This document shows positions 50,140-62,682 of a stretch of 64,000 bases of DNA, piece after piece. Position numbers and translations under genes: made by a program. The DNA comes from Cinclus cinclus (Eukaryota; Chordata; Aves; Passeriformes; Cinclidae). Under the pieces are notes generated by a model, which made no database searches, was not told the DNA's origin, and saw nothing but the letters and a program-made list of their open reading frames with translations. The stretch spans positions 137,593,762 through 137,657,761 of the forward strand of contig NC_085046.1 of assembly GCF_963662255.1 (NCBI RefSeq), in the 5' to 3' direction. How positions within the stretch are numbered: the stretch's first letter is position 1; every line of letters begins with the position of its first letter.

Positions 50140-51070
50140 AATGAGCCCCATTAGCTCCTGTGCTAGAGCTCTTTTTCCTTCGGAGACAGATGCATCTTGT
50201 CAGGTATTAGACTGGGTGTTGAGTAGATCATCCCACAGTACAAAAGCCCAACATTTTTTCACTGACATCAACCTCAGAGTCACACGCTGGTCTGATGGAG
50301 CTCCTTATTCCTATCAGTATTATTTTTCATTACCAGAGGATCAAGGAAATTACTACCCACACTCCTAATCCTTCTACCATTCACCCCAGGGCCCTCAAGT
50401 CTCTTTTGATTGCCCTCAGACTTCTCTGTTATTTTGTCACCACCACCTTGAACAACTACAGTGGATAATAATCAGAGGGCTTTACTAGACTGGAGAGCTT
50501 CCCAGGACTGTCCCTCACCAGAGGCCCTGGGAGACAGCAGACTTCCCTGTGAGTGGGGTCCACTCTGCATATTGGGCCACCTGTCCCCCTTGGAAAGGAG
50601 TCTCCTATTGTAACTACCCCACTTCTTCTGTTAACAGAGATCACAATGCGGGGTGGAGGTAGTGCTGTTTTAGGAGACTCCATTATCCTGGAAAGACCTT
50701 TGCTCACCTCATCACTTGTCTGGCTTTCCAGTCCCAGAGCCTCACACCTTTGCAGAAGGTGCCAGTCCTACTTGTCAAATTCCAAGGAGGAATATTCCAC
50801 CCGCTACGTGCAGAAACCTGCTTCCAACCTTCCTCGTGAACAGACCCTTGACTAACAGTCCTTTGACTAATTACCCTGCAAGGTTCTGAATGCACCTGCT
50901 TTTCCTCTACAATGGAGTTTTAAGACTCCCCAGAGTCTGGAGACTGCAGTGTCTCTGAAAAGAACCGGTCAATCTCTTGCACCTTTGCTGACATACCATG
51001 CAGCCTATTCACTTCCTCCTGTAGCTCCTTCACCTGGTGACACAGCTCTTAAACCACAGCACACCTTCTG
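50140..51070 (-). pseudogene. CR1 ORF1 remnant: coiled coil and esterase-like domain
   Basis: A helical, leucine-patterned segment (about 51060-50940) is followed at about 50640-50456 by TIGDSFPRGTGGPICR, then HREVCCLPG and then PSDYYPL. GDS at the start of a strand-loop is the nucleophile motif of the SGNH/GDSL esterase fold carried by CR1-type ORF1 proteins. The frame then shifts, and its C-terminal part continues to about 50140. The role of this domain in retrotransposition is not well understood; lipid or RNA association is usually suggested. Confidence 0.8.
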
Positions 51071-54000
51071 GAAAAGAACTGCTGGCCCGAGCCTCGGGGA
51101 TAAGTATCACTCCTGGCAACCTGTGATCTGGAGAGTTGCAGTAACTGTAACTGTTAGCTGTAATTTTCAGAAACACAGGAATAGGCCTTTACCTGAGCCA
51201 AGGATTTCCAATACCTTACTAGGAAGTAAAACCAAAAATGTCTACTTCAGCTAAAGGCCCAGAACATTAGCAACACCTTTCCTAAAAATGGCCTATCCAA
51301 AAAGGTGCTCTCAGAATTGACAACCACTATTTTTATCCAAATTTACAATAATTTTATCAATATGTTTCCATACTTCAAACACACATATTTGGCTGAAAGA
51401 CTTAGAAGTATGGTGGAAGTAACTTAATGAGTTAATGGAGATTGGGAGTGTATATTAATATTATGCTTTGACACTTGAATGTAAGAATTGACCATTAACA
51501 TTTGCTTCTTTTTCTCAATACCTTTTTAACATTAAGTAGAGTGCCACATTTGAGACCTGATCCAGAAAGAAATAAACCCACTGATGAGAGCGAGAGAGCT
51601 GAAAGTCTCTTAAACACACAGGCTAGGTCCAGACAACCCCAGGCAGTGACCATCTGTCCCCATTTATATGGCATTTCCCAGTTCACACCTGTCCAAGTGA
51701 GGGCTCGGCTACAGATCTGGCTGGAATTGCTGCTGGCATAAAGCACAGGAGCAGGACCCCAGCCCGGAGCGCACGGAGGCACCAGGTACACACCAGCTGG
51801 GCACCAGGTGCACTGACAGCACTTCAGTTCACCAAGGCAGTCCAGCATCTCCTGGGGACACATGATTAAAGAGGTTCACTTAAGCTTTAAAAGTGAGTAC
51901 AAGTATAGTCACACAATGATGTTTCCTTCTGAAGCAAGGAAAAGTGAAACATGCAGGAAGGTTACAGACAGAGTGCAGGTGCATGGCCTGAAAATACAGA
52001 CCTACTGCTCTTTCAACTAAGATTGAAGTACTTCCTTGAATGCAAAAAAGTCAGTGGTAAAACTTATTTAAAATTTAATTATTAAACATTATTTGTTCTG
52101 AAAGAGAAAATGTGGATGAATGAAAGTTACTTGCTCATATTTAATGAATTTCAATATTAACACTACAATTGCTAAAAAAAAAAATCAAGAAAACAACAGA
52201 TTTTCCAATAAAAATATATATATATATAAGCTTTAAGTTTTGCATGCAATTTGGAAACCAAAAAACACACCAAAACCAGAAACTTAAAAATGGGGAGGAT
52301 TTGGCCTATTTCCCCCAAATTTGCTCTATTTCCTACTAAAATTACTCATTCTTATTTTATAAAGTAGCAGACCTTAAAAGACATTTGGGCATAACTCTCT
52401 GTTTACCATGTTCATATCAACTACTTTCCTTTATGTTAAAAAGGAAAAAAACTGCAACACATACAACTGAGTAAAATGACAAATAATTTAAAGTAAAACA
52501 TTATTTCTTCTTTATACTATTCTGACATACCTGAACTATAACCGCAGAGATGTTTTCATGCAAATGTTGGGTTTCCATTTCATAACTGTATATATTTCCA
52601 ATGAAATCAAACCACCTTCACATCAACCTCTGCACAAATGAAGATTTCCACATATAGGAGGGTGTATGGAAAATATTACTAGTTGATCAAATTACAGTAG
52701 TTGAAATGCATCAGTTTCAGTAATTAAAAAGTCTCTTTCAAATTCAGGATAAATAGGATATCAAAATCATAGGGACAGAGCTACAAGTCATCTGATAGCC
52801 ATTTCCTCCCATTACACAGTGTTTGTAGCAAACATCTGGCTATCGTATCCTTCATGACCTCCCCAGACTTCCACTCAACCTGCCCTACTGTACCACTTCT
52901 CTTATGGTGCTTCACCTCAGGACTCACCCTTAATACAAGTTAAACCTGCTGCTTCTTCTTGCAACCATCCCGGACACAGGAAAAATTCTTGGGCAAAACC
53001 ATTTTTCTTTACAGAGATTTAATCAAATGTCTCTTCACTCTCTCTACACTGAAGAAACTAAAAGCACACAACAGAGACAGTCCTGATTAAGAACTACTGT
53101 CACCATTACTATAAATCACTAACTGTTACACAAATGTAATACTAAAAAAGCTGGGGGGGGAGGCAGGGGAGAGGGAATTTTCAGCAGCAAATAACTTGTC
53201 AAGAAAAGCAGTGTCGTTCAAGGCTCAATAATATGCTCAAGCATCCAGGACCAAACCAATACCCAGATGCCACCGAACAAGCAGCTCTCTTACCTCTGCC
53301 AATCAGCAAAGCCTCAAAGAGTTATAACCTACACAACTCCTATATAGTGATGGCCTTATTTCACATCTGCAAAACTGAATCAAAATTTTATCAACAGAAA
53401 GAATAAAAACAGATCTTTCCCCTATTCAAGTTCAGATCGATCAGATTTTATTAATTATTAGCAAGAATGAGCAGGATCAGAGGCTGGATCCAAGTGCTCC
53501 TTCTTTCATGTTGAAGTGCCATTTAAATGCAAGAAGAGAAAGCAAAGGGAAATCTTAAGGAGACACAATGTCTGCATTGTGAGTGCATGTGTGCAAAGGG
53601 CTGTGCTGGGAACCCAAGGGGGGGTCAGAAGTGCACTGCAGAGCTGTGCACCAGGCCTACAGCCATGCCTCCTTGTGACACCATCTCCTAAGGGACACAG
53701 CTGCACCACACCAACACACACCACCTTACAGACACCTCCATCCAAGGTGACAGCACCCCATTCCAGGTAAACTCTGTCTGCTGCCAGCACCCCTGAGTTA
53801 TTACCACTCTGTCCATGGCATGATGTGTCCCATGTCTGCTGAAAGTCATCTACTGCTCTTTCAGATTACAGGTCTTGTTTAACAGGTGCTTTGGTTCCCA
53901 GGTTGACACACTGAACTAGCATTTCTCCCATACCAGTTTCCCATTTGAGTACCGTCTTGATTTTTGCAATTCCTCTTTGTATAGTGTCAGATTAACATCT

Positions 54001-55543
54001 AAATCACAGTGATGACAAGGAACATTGATGTTGTAAACAGACACCTCTTTAAATAAAGTTGTGATCAAAGCATCGAGTAGCCCAATAAAACCCAGGTGGC
54101 TCTAGCTTATCATATGCCATAGTCATTATTTCAAGTGTCCCATTTAATAGATTTCCAGGTGTCAACAAAAGGTTTGTGCCAGTTCTTTCATTTCTGGCTC
54201 TGTTTATATATCTGGTGCATTTTGATAAGAGGGTCTAACATTTAAAAAAAAAAAGGTTAAAAAAATACTAATTTTAAAATCAGGCATTTCGCCATAGTTG
54301 ATCAAACCACAGAAACCAGTGTGTCTTTGTATTGTTCAACATCTACATAAAGCTTAGCTAATTACAGAGGAATACCAAATGACTCATGTTTGCCATAGTT
54401 CTCTGTGGGCCAATGTTTAGACAAAATGTCCAAAAAAAATTAAAAATTTAATGTGAACTTTAAGAGATTTAATCTGTAAGTTTCATGTAAAAACACAGTC
54501 AAAATTTTTAACTACTTATGGAATTACCTTTAAAATTACTATAAACTCTGACAGTAAGCAGGCAAAGAGAACAAAAAGCTGATTTCACATTTATTCGTCA
54601 TTTAACTTTGCGCTTTATGTGTCCGAATACATCAATTAATTTTTCACTTGAAACATCATTACAAGAAAAATGCCTTGGAAGATCTGGTCAAATATACAAC
54701 AGAGCCCTGTGAACAGCAGAAATCTTTTTCAAATGTCATTTTAAAAAGTAAAACTAAGTGCTTAAATTTCTGCATTTAAGGATAGAGGGATGTTTTGATT
54801 TTAATTCTACAGTATTGCATCAAAGTAGAATTTTACATGGCACTTCCTCATCCCTCACCCTCTCAGTCATCATTTTAAGTAGTTTCTTGCTTCCCCTCTA
54901 TGCACGTTATTTTCTGACCCACTATTTCAACTTCTTTTCATACAAAAGGGAAAATTTTTGCATGGAAATCAGGTTTAGATGTCAAATATTTCCAAAATGC
55001 TATGACATTTCACCTTCTAAACCCTCACTTGCCTTTCGGTCATAACTGAAATTTCAGTTTCCAAATTAGCCAGGTAGAAATGCCAACAATATTACACTGA
55101 AAGCCATTAAGAACTGGACACCTAAACTCCTCTGCTGTTTCTAAAATGTTTGAGCAAGTATGTGTTTGTATAATGCTCAGGACACCCAGAGCCAGCTGAC
55201 GCCTCTGGGCATGAGCACAGTAAAGCATAAATCAGGTCACGCTTCCTAGTTTGAGAGCTACACAGCTTTCAGGGTGGAAGCACTAACCTCATTCCAATTT
55301 ACATCTAAACATTTCTTACTCCCACTCCTTATTCCATCTCCTCAGCATTCCTCATATCTTCAACACTCGGTGCCTATTGGAAACCATCACTGCCATCAAG
55401 TCTAGTAAAGTGACCAATCCCAAACCCATCTTCAACCATCCTTTCCTCTAGTCTTCCATCACTAACGCACCACCAAATGAATTTAACACTGAACTAATCT
55501 AAAAAGAAAGCATGACAGAATTAAACTATGTATTAAAGTATGC

Positions 55544-55576
55544 ATGTATATATATATATATATATACACACATATA
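55544..55576. repeat. TA/CA microsatellite
   Basis: A gtatatata run of about ten TA units passing into acacacatatata on the plus strand. Confidence 0.85.
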
Positions 55577-57240
55577 TAAGCTTGCAGTCAGACGTTTCAT
55601 TAATTTTTTTTTGTTTTGCAATTATTTTTTCTATATCTGAGGAGAACTGTGTTGCACCCCTGTCTCTCTTATACATGACGGGATGTATAAGATGTATGTA
55701 ACTAGACAGTAACAGACCAAATCTAGAAAACCATTCTCAGCTACACGAACCACTAGGCTCAGAGGACGAAGACCTCCAGAATTTCCTCAGTAAGAGACCT
55801 CCATTTTCACAAGTGCCTGCTGTTCTACTGTGTGAGAAAGTCTTTCGAGCCCCAGTGTGTACCAGGAGTGGCACCCAGTGTCCAAACTGCATCCTTACAA
55901 CAGCGTCTTCAGTTCCCTTCTCAGCCTTTCCTTGCTCCTTTCTCCCTGGCTGCAGTTACAGAAAATCAGCAGTTCTCTGTTTAAACTGCACATATATTCC
56001 AAGTAAAGTAGTTTACACACAATTTTTGCCAAACTGTTTGAATCAACTGTGCATAGATAAATGAAATTTTCAACTATTCAGTGTGGACAATTATTAAGTC
56101 AGGTAAAATACTTCAATTAAGCCATATAGATACAGATTTAAACTCTGAATGAAATCAACATTTGTGTCATCTATGGTCTTAGAACTATACTCAACAACTG
56201 ACTTCACAGTCCCAGGATGATTTATTCTTGATCACTGGCACTGCTTTAATAGTCCAAACTAATCTTCCCAAACATGTTTTCTTAGAACAGAAGTAAAAAT
56301 CGCTAAAAGAATTGGGAGAAAAACCCAAAACAAAAAAACAAAGAAACAACAAACAATTTTCATGTTTTGCAGCTATGTAAGATTTTAAAGATCATCTACT
56401 GTGCTTGGCTAAAATGACTGAGTAAAAATGAGAAAACAAAATTATTTTGTTCTTCCCAAAATTGATCAGAGGGATAACACTACTTACTTTTAAACAAGAT
56501 TCAACACATGGAGTAAATTACAAAGAAAGCTTCTCCCAAACTGCTGCAAAAGCTACAATTTCTAGCTTTTATTTCTTTCACTATCAGAGTGGAAGAAAAA
56601 AAGATCAAGATAAAACAATTTTTATAACAGGTATCCTAAAACATTAAACAGCTCTTATTCTATCCATAGGTAAATGCACAGTGGAATAAAGGAGCAATAC
56701 AAATCAGTAAAAAGGAAAAAAAAAAAAAAAACTTGGGGGAAAAAAAAATACCCAAAAAAAATTAAGGAAAGAAAGAAGACATACTTCCTTCTACATGTGG
56801 AATTCAAATTGCCAACACCCCTTTCAGTAGTTTTGCCAAACCAAACTTTACCTGGTCAGTTTTCCTGTTTCATTAATATCAAAACCAAACCCCCACCATA
56901 ACATCTCTCCCTCAAACAGTGCAGTGAAGCACTATCTGCCTCAGGTGTGCAAGCTGCAAGAACATTACAAGGACCTCTTCAGGACTCAAATGCCTTGCAG
57001 CTAAGTGAAATTCTGAGTTCATTAAAACCTAGAAGATTAGATCTCAGCTCTACTGCAAATATCGCTAAAGAAGCTTTTGTTTCTCAACCAAAGACACAAA
57101 CCTGGCACAATGTAACAGTTTTATGGAGAACTTCAAAATCCTGATGTTCAGTGTATGTAGTTCTTCCCTTACCCTTCTGATTTCTCTGCTGCATAAAAGA
57201 ACACTACAAAATCTACAATACACACCAGATGGATCAGGTC

Positions 57241-57276
57241 TTTATATATAAATATATGTATACACACACACACACG
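57241..57276. repeat. TA-CA microsatellite
   Basis: tttatatataaatatatg followed by tatacacacacacacac; a compound dinucleotide repeat. Confidence 0.85.
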
Positions 57277-58816
57277 GACACCGAGTAGCATGTTCAAATC
57301 CTTCAATTACATCCCTGGTAAGATTTATTTAGTTTCAACGAGACTTCTACTTGCAAAAACACACACACATTGCACAGCAAATACATCTCTTGTTAGGTGC
57401 CTAATATGGCCAGGGAAACCATTTTGATTATCCTGTGCCCGCTTATGCATTGTCCTACAAAACAATAAGATAGAACAGCAAGAAACTAGCAATTAGGAGA
57501 GTCGAAATGCACATCGGGAATCACTAAAATCCATGCTAGCCAAGTCAGGAACAATATGACTGATGAATAGGCCATATTATACTAGGATTGTTAGCAAGTG
57601 TTAAAAAATTATCCTTAGCAGATGTCCCTTATGACCTAAATATATCACACAAAGAACATGCCTGTCTTGTTTACTAAAAAAGTTTTAAGAGATCTTTCCA
57701 TTTTCATTACTGACTAGAACTCCACACGTCTGCATGTGTTGGCTGTAAATACATACAGAGGATTTATCACACTAAACTTACAAAAACATGTAAGTATTTT
57801 ACTGTAAACAACCTATTTTCAAATATATTTTTCTACTGCATGAATTTACGCTGAAGCATGTAATCCAATAAAAGAAATCAAACTGTGTATTCAGCACAGT
57901 GAAACAAAAGAAAGGTGCATACTACTGCAACATATCAACTGATACACCACAAACCAAAACAGAGTACATTTCTTCAGTTAGATGGGTGAGAGCCTTATCT
58001 GCAATAAATAGATTTTGTGGTTGCAGTCAGTAAGGAATTACATAAATTTAAGCTACTATACACTATTACACGTGCAAATATGCACACCCTGCTTATCTTC
58101 ACCAGAGCTTTAAAGAAGTTTTTACTTTCTTAAATTTTGCTGATATCAAGATTCTATGCACTGGCTTACTTTCGAACTACAGAGATAAGCATGATTTGCT
58201 CAGCTTGAGCTTTCTTAGCTTCTCCATATATTTTTGACTGCACCACTCGATTTCACAACACATATTAACCATAAACAACTAATGTTAACATAAAGATACA
58301 AACGTAAAATCCATTAAGGATTTTTCTCCTTTTTTTATCAAAGACTAATATTTTTAGAACACCTTTAAAGTTCCGTAATTTTATGAAAAAATTCTTGTAG
58401 CTCTTTAACTCCGCTTCTGCAGTGGGTTTCCCGCCAGCAAAATGGATTTCGAGCCTGTTCCTCAAGTATTTAATTCCAAATTCAGTCCTGAACCTTGGGC
58501 CAGCTTCTTGTCTCTACTTTTACATCAGTAAAATAAATGTGAACACCATGAACAAAAGAGGTGCAACTAAGGTTTCGTGTGTACTATACCTTGAGTATGG
58601 AACATTTTCTTAGAGAATAATGATATGTAATTTTTCCACATTATGCAGTTGATAAATCCATAAAACATTATTGAACAAGAAATAAGAATGAAAATGATTT
58701 TTCACCATTTACTGCTACTATTTATTCCAATCAGCTTATATTACCTTACACACAGATGTATTGATTTGAACTGCTTTTCAATAGAACTATAGGCATTTCC
58801 TTAATTTTAGCTCTCC

Positions 58817-58838
58817 AAAAAAAAAAAAAAAAAAAAAA
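58817..58838. repeat. Poly-A run (22 A)
   Basis: Twenty-two As on the plus strand. No retrocopy is recognised on its left side, so it is listed as simple sequence. Confidence 0.9.
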
Positions 58839-59342
58839 GAGGATTTTTCTCATTTTGCTGTGCTTTCCTTCAGCTCCCTCAAGTTTATTACAGCATTCTT
58901 TGGGAAAGGAAATGGCTAAATACTTGCATTAGCAAAAAAGGAAAGGAGGGGGAATGGAAAGAGGTAATAAGAAGGTGTTAAAAGAACTCTCTTTTCCTCT
59001 TGGTCCAGTCCCACTGGGAAAAGAACAGATGAGCACAGAGTCCAACTGTATGGCCAAGGCTGAGGGGAACCACAAGGTCCACAAACAATTGGTCCCTTAA
59101 GAAAGGACATGCTACAGACTGAAACAAGACATGCAAAAAGCACAGAGTGTGATCCAGGCAGTCCATCTGAAACAGCCACTCCTGTACCACATTGTCCAAG
59201 ACCATGGAATAATAATCAAGGATGAAGAAGTAGAAAGTTTTTAGAAGGAACTGACAATGCTATCTTCACAAGGTTTGGGCCTCCTTCTGGATGAAGCTTT
59301 AGTTCCTCCACACACAGAGGTAGATACAAGGGGAGATATTTA

Positions 59343-59362
59343 GTATATATATATATATATAG
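59343..59362. repeat. TA microsatellite
   Basis: About ten TA units, followed by gacatacacacatacaccc. Confidence 0.9.
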
Positions 59363-60754
59363 ACATACACACATACACCCACACTTTCATTGTTTCATTA
59401 CTTATCTGCTTCTGTGCTCTTTTGTCTTTAGTCAAAGTCGAGCTGATTATATTAGCACCAAAAAAGTTAAATTCAGAATGGCTCATTTGTAATATTTTAC
59501 CAAAATCGAAGGTAAAAGAAACTGGGCTTTCATATTGTTGAAAATATAAAAATTAATGAGTTTCTGCAAGTCTTATAAAATTATAATATGAAATATCCAC
59601 ATAAAAAACTATATTACTGTATATCATGATTTGAAATAAAGAATACGGCTAAGATAGAGCACCAGCTATGAAGCAAAAACTCCTGGCTTCAAGATGAAAT
59701 CTGCCATATTATGAAATGTTTAAATGCATAGCTGAGTTGGATACAATCTCCCAGCTAATTCTAATGCTGCTAAAAAACGGTTACATACATCTAACTTACC
59801 TACCTCTTAAAACATGTTTCTCTAACCTCATTTTCAGGCTAAGTAAGTGAATATCATTAAACACAATTTTCAGTAAAGTACAGCATAGAAGTTTATTAAG
59901 TATGGTAACAATATCCCTGCAACTGCAAATTATGGGAAAAAAAAATCAAGAAACCTACAACAGATTTTAGGCTAGGTTTTTCTGTTTAAAATTGCTCAAG
60001 GAAAAATGCCATTAAATATGTTTTCTCTTAAAAAAAAAAGCTAAGAGCTAGTAGAACATTTTGCATTTTAAAACAAATTACACTAACTTCTTTTGCAGCA
60101 AAATTTTAATGGAAACAGATTTAAATAAAACGTTAATATGCATGATACTATAAACAGCAAAATTATTTCTCTTTTTTGATACAAAATTAGATGCTGAACA
60201 AAAGGATTAACCTACCACTTTACAGCACTGCCCCTACAGTAAAAATCAACTTGAAAATCCAGAAATGCAGTAAACAAAGCATTTCAGGCAGTTTATGCAA
60301 TATTGTCAGAAGAGGGATAGTTGATATGCAATTTTTAAGTCTGCACAGTCCAGTAGTATAAATCCCCTTAGATAAGCCAAGGAGTTCCATCACAAGTGCT
60401 GCCTCCTCTTTCTTAGTTATGCGTGGTAGAATTGAGAAGCAGAGAAGCAAACCCGCAGAACAAGCAAGCTCCGGTGCTGCTCTTAGGATACACACACACC
60501 GAAGTGTGAATCAAATTCTCCCCATCTGCACTGAGCCTTAGAGCACACAGCATATTCAGGCTGACTGAAGAACCGAAAAAAAAAAAAAAAAACAACCTTG
60601 AGTCAGGACAGTCAACGCACTTTGTAACATATTTTCTGGATTCGTTTCTGTAGGATTACAAGCACTTTATCCGATGAAGGTACCGGGCACCCCTGCGCTG
60701 CCGCGGGCCCCGGCCGGGAGGGCGGCGTGGGCCAGGGCCGCTCGCTGGTCACGG

Positions 60755-60769
60755 GCGCCCTCTGATGGC
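60755..60769 (-). promoter_or_regulatory. Candidate CTCF binding site
   Basis: On the minus strand the sequence reads GCCATCAGAGGGCGC. Compared with the CTCF core CCASYAGRKGGCRS it differs only at the fourth position. CTCF is the zinc-finger factor that stops cohesin loop extrusion. The flanking bases are GC-rich and CpG-containing, as at many bound sites. The motif is short, and occupancy cannot be judged from sequence alone. Confidence 0.5.
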
Positions 60770-60781
60770 GGCTCCGCGGGC

Positions 60782-60870
60782 ACGGGGGAGAACACACGAG
60801 GGGACACGGGACGGGGGAGAACACACGAGGGGACACGGGACGGGGGAGAACACACGAGGGGACACACGGG
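60782..60870. repeat. 29-bp GC-rich minisatellite, about three copies
   Basis: Unit begins acgggggagaacacacgagg and ends ggacacggg. Copies at 60782-60810 and 60811-60839 are identical. The third (60840-60870) carries a two-base ac insertion near its end and decays into an aggacagagggcgggg flank. The two perfect copies suggest recent duplication or ongoing length change. Confidence 0.95.
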
Positions 60871-61045
60871 AGGACAGAGGGCGGGGACACCCGGACAATT
60901 CACTTGCCTCGGGCAAGAGAATAAAAAGTACTCTGTCAGCACTTGTGATTACAAAACCATCCTGTGGCATACACAGCCGCATCCGATAGAGACAAGTACC
61001 CGCATCCGCACACCCAAGGCACGCTTCAGCCCGCACCCGGTAAAA

Positions 61046-62311
61046 GCAGCCTTTTATTGGGATTTCTTCCTTCTTATCCATTAAAGACAAAAACCTCCAG
61101 TCATTACAGGCAAGTCTGTACAGTATGATAACTTAGGCAAAATATTTAACAGGGTGCATTGCCTGCTACTCCACTGAACCATCACAATTACACAAACCAT
61201 GCCAATATTGGCTTCCTTTCAGGAAACAAATCAATGGCTTGCACTAAGGACAGGTAAAGTACAAAATAATTCAGGTGTCATTAGAGATTTTATTAAAGAA
61301 CCTTGAATATGTGAAACATCTTGTTAGATAACAACTAAGCACATAATAAATAACATCTTTGTCCATCAGTAAGTATATTACAATACCAGGTCTGGCAATC
61401 CACAAAAAAACCATCAAAGATCAGATAAAATAATTTGAGTGCTTAACTGACCTTCGACCCTCTGTCATAATCATCTGAATTCTTTATATAAATTAAACCT
61501 TAGTGAGCCTATGGGTTACTTCACACATTCATTACACCCAAATTATTTTAAAAACAAAAACAAAAACAAAACAAAACCCTTAAAATTCTGTATCCTTTTT
61601 TACATGGAGAACAAACTGTAACTTCATAAATGCATGGACAAACCTGACAGGCTTTCTTTCACCAGCACTAATTGAAAAGTCAACATATATATAGTATGGC
61701 TTTCTTTCTAAATTACAACAGGCCTAACAAAAACATGGATGAGGTAGATAAATGGATTACAACTGGAACCAGAACCAAGGCTGTGATTTACAAGTTTTTG
61801 GGTCATCTGGTTCTGTCCTCAGTGAAATAAAACTCAAATTTAATGTAACCTGATTTCTTCATTTCATAAACATTCCATTTTCTTACAGTAGAAGACAACA
61901 GACATGAGCTACGACTATTATACCTAGAGAGAATAAACCTATACAAACAAAAAAACAAAGACCAAGAAAACAGCTAAAATTGCAGCTGGCTATTCAGAAC
62001 ATAGTTACAGTCACTGCTTGTTCAAAGTCTGTCATGCAACAATACAAGTGAAATACAAGACAATAAATACAATGATAAAACCTTTGATCTAAAATGGGAA
62101 TAAAACAAGAAACACTGACAAAATCTAGCCTGGACAGAAAAGGAGATGAACCAACACTGCTGGGGGGCTGTGATTTAATGACACCATGACTTCTATAGCA
62201 ATACTAGCAAAAGAAATCAAGCTTCAGAGTCCATTTAGACCCTATAGCATCTAACAAGGCTTATGAAAGGTGCAGAAAATGTCTTAAGGGAGTAGCTGAT
62301 GGAGCTGTTTG
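61046..62311. other. Intronic stretch, nothing recognised
   Basis: AT-rich; an A/C simple run (aaaacaaaaac type) lies at about 61551-61577. No exon or repeat family is supported. Confidence 0.65.
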
Positions 62312-62682
62312 TTCAGTCTCAAGTAGAGGAGGCTCAGAAGGGACCTCATTGCTCTCAACAGCCATCTGAAAGGAGGGTGCAGTGAGGTGGAGGCCAGACT
62401 GTTCTGCTGTACCTGCAGTGAGAGGATCAGAGGTAAAAGGCCTTAAACTGAGACAGGGGAGATGAAGATTAGGTATCAGAATTTATTTTTTTTTCAGTGT
62501 TAGGATAGTCAGGCACTGGAATAGGTTGCTCAGGGAGGTGGCAGGGTTACCAGCCCTGGAGGTGTTTAAGAGGTATCTGGTGCTGGGTGATGTGGTTCAG
62601 TCGTTACAGTGGTAGTACTGGGCAATGGCTGGACTTGATGATCTTGTAGTTTTCTTCCAACCATGATGATTCTGTGATCCTA
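62312..62682 (+). mobile_element. CR1 LINE, 3' UTR fragment
   Basis: Ordered CR1 landmarks: gtctcaagtagaggaggctc, then gaagggacctcattgctctc, then ccttaaactgagacagggga, then atagtcaggcactggaatag, then gttgctcagggaggtggcag, then gctggacttgatgatcttg, then the tail ttccaaccatgatgattctg. About 370 bp, truncated at the 5' side. Confidence 0.9.

Larger units (their letters stand above)
47222..51150 (-). mobile_element. Near-full-length, inactivated CR1 LINE
   Basis: About 3.9 kb on the minus strand with CR1 parts in the right order. From 5' (high coordinate) to 3' they are: an ORF1 coiled coil at about 51060-50940 (ELCHQVKELQEEVNRLH), an ORF1 esterase-like domain at about 50650-50140, endonuclease at about 49955-49240, reverse transcriptase at about 49240-47830, and a 3' UTR ending in an attctgtaattctgtaa-type tail near 47222. 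CR1 elements are non-LTR retrotransposons that copy themselves by target-primed reverse transcription. Most genomic copies are short 3' fragments, so one keeping ORF1 is uncommon. Frames are broken by indels and stops, so it cannot be active. The exact 5' end is uncertain. Confidence 0.9.
51151..60664. other. Intronic stretch with microsatellites and A runs
   Basis: Nearly 10 kb without an exon or clear interspersed repeat. Two somewhat GC-richer patches, about 51590-51850 and 53560-53780, remain unassigned. Simple repeats: TA at 52215-52228, TA/CA at 55544-55576, A run near 56718-56736, TA then CA at 57241-57276, A22 at 58817-58838, TA at 59343-59362 and A17 at 60576-60592. Confidence 0.65.
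60665..61045. promoter_or_regulatory. CpG-rich island-like patch in AT-rich intron
   Basis: From about 60675 the base composition changes abruptly to strongly GC-rich with dense CpG (for example ctgccgcgggccccggccgg) for some 230 bp, then a CpG-containing shoulder to about 61045. Surrounding intron is AT-rich and almost without CpG. The patch holds a CTCF-like motif and a minisatellite. Bird genomes place such patches at promoters, enhancers and insulators, and also in GC-rich minisatellites, so function is not proven. Long frames on both strands here (up to 136 codons) come from repeat translation and lack of AT-rich stops. Confidence 0.6.

Noticed and set aside
49604..51254. Several plus-strand frames of 75-101 codons
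   Set aside because: Antisense shadows of the degenerate CR1 ORF1 and endonuclease frames on the minus strand.
51495..51863. 122-codon minus-strand frame just upstream of the CR1 5' end
   Set aside because: Cys/Trp-rich but does not match CR1 ORF1 or another known domain; a chance frame in a GC-richer patch is more likely.
56674..56901. Lysine-rich 75-codon plus-strand frame
   Set aside because: Translation of A-rich low-complexity sequence.
60576..60592. A17 run as the tail of a retrocopy
   Set aside because: The sequence to its left does not resemble any mRNA or small RNA that I recognise, and no target-site duplication is evident.
60674..61084. 136-codon plus-strand frame and several 90-113 codon minus-strand frames rich in Pro, Arg and Gly
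   Set aside because: They come from translating a CpG-rich patch and a 29-bp tandem repeat in several frames; long frames on both strands at once indicate composition, not coding.
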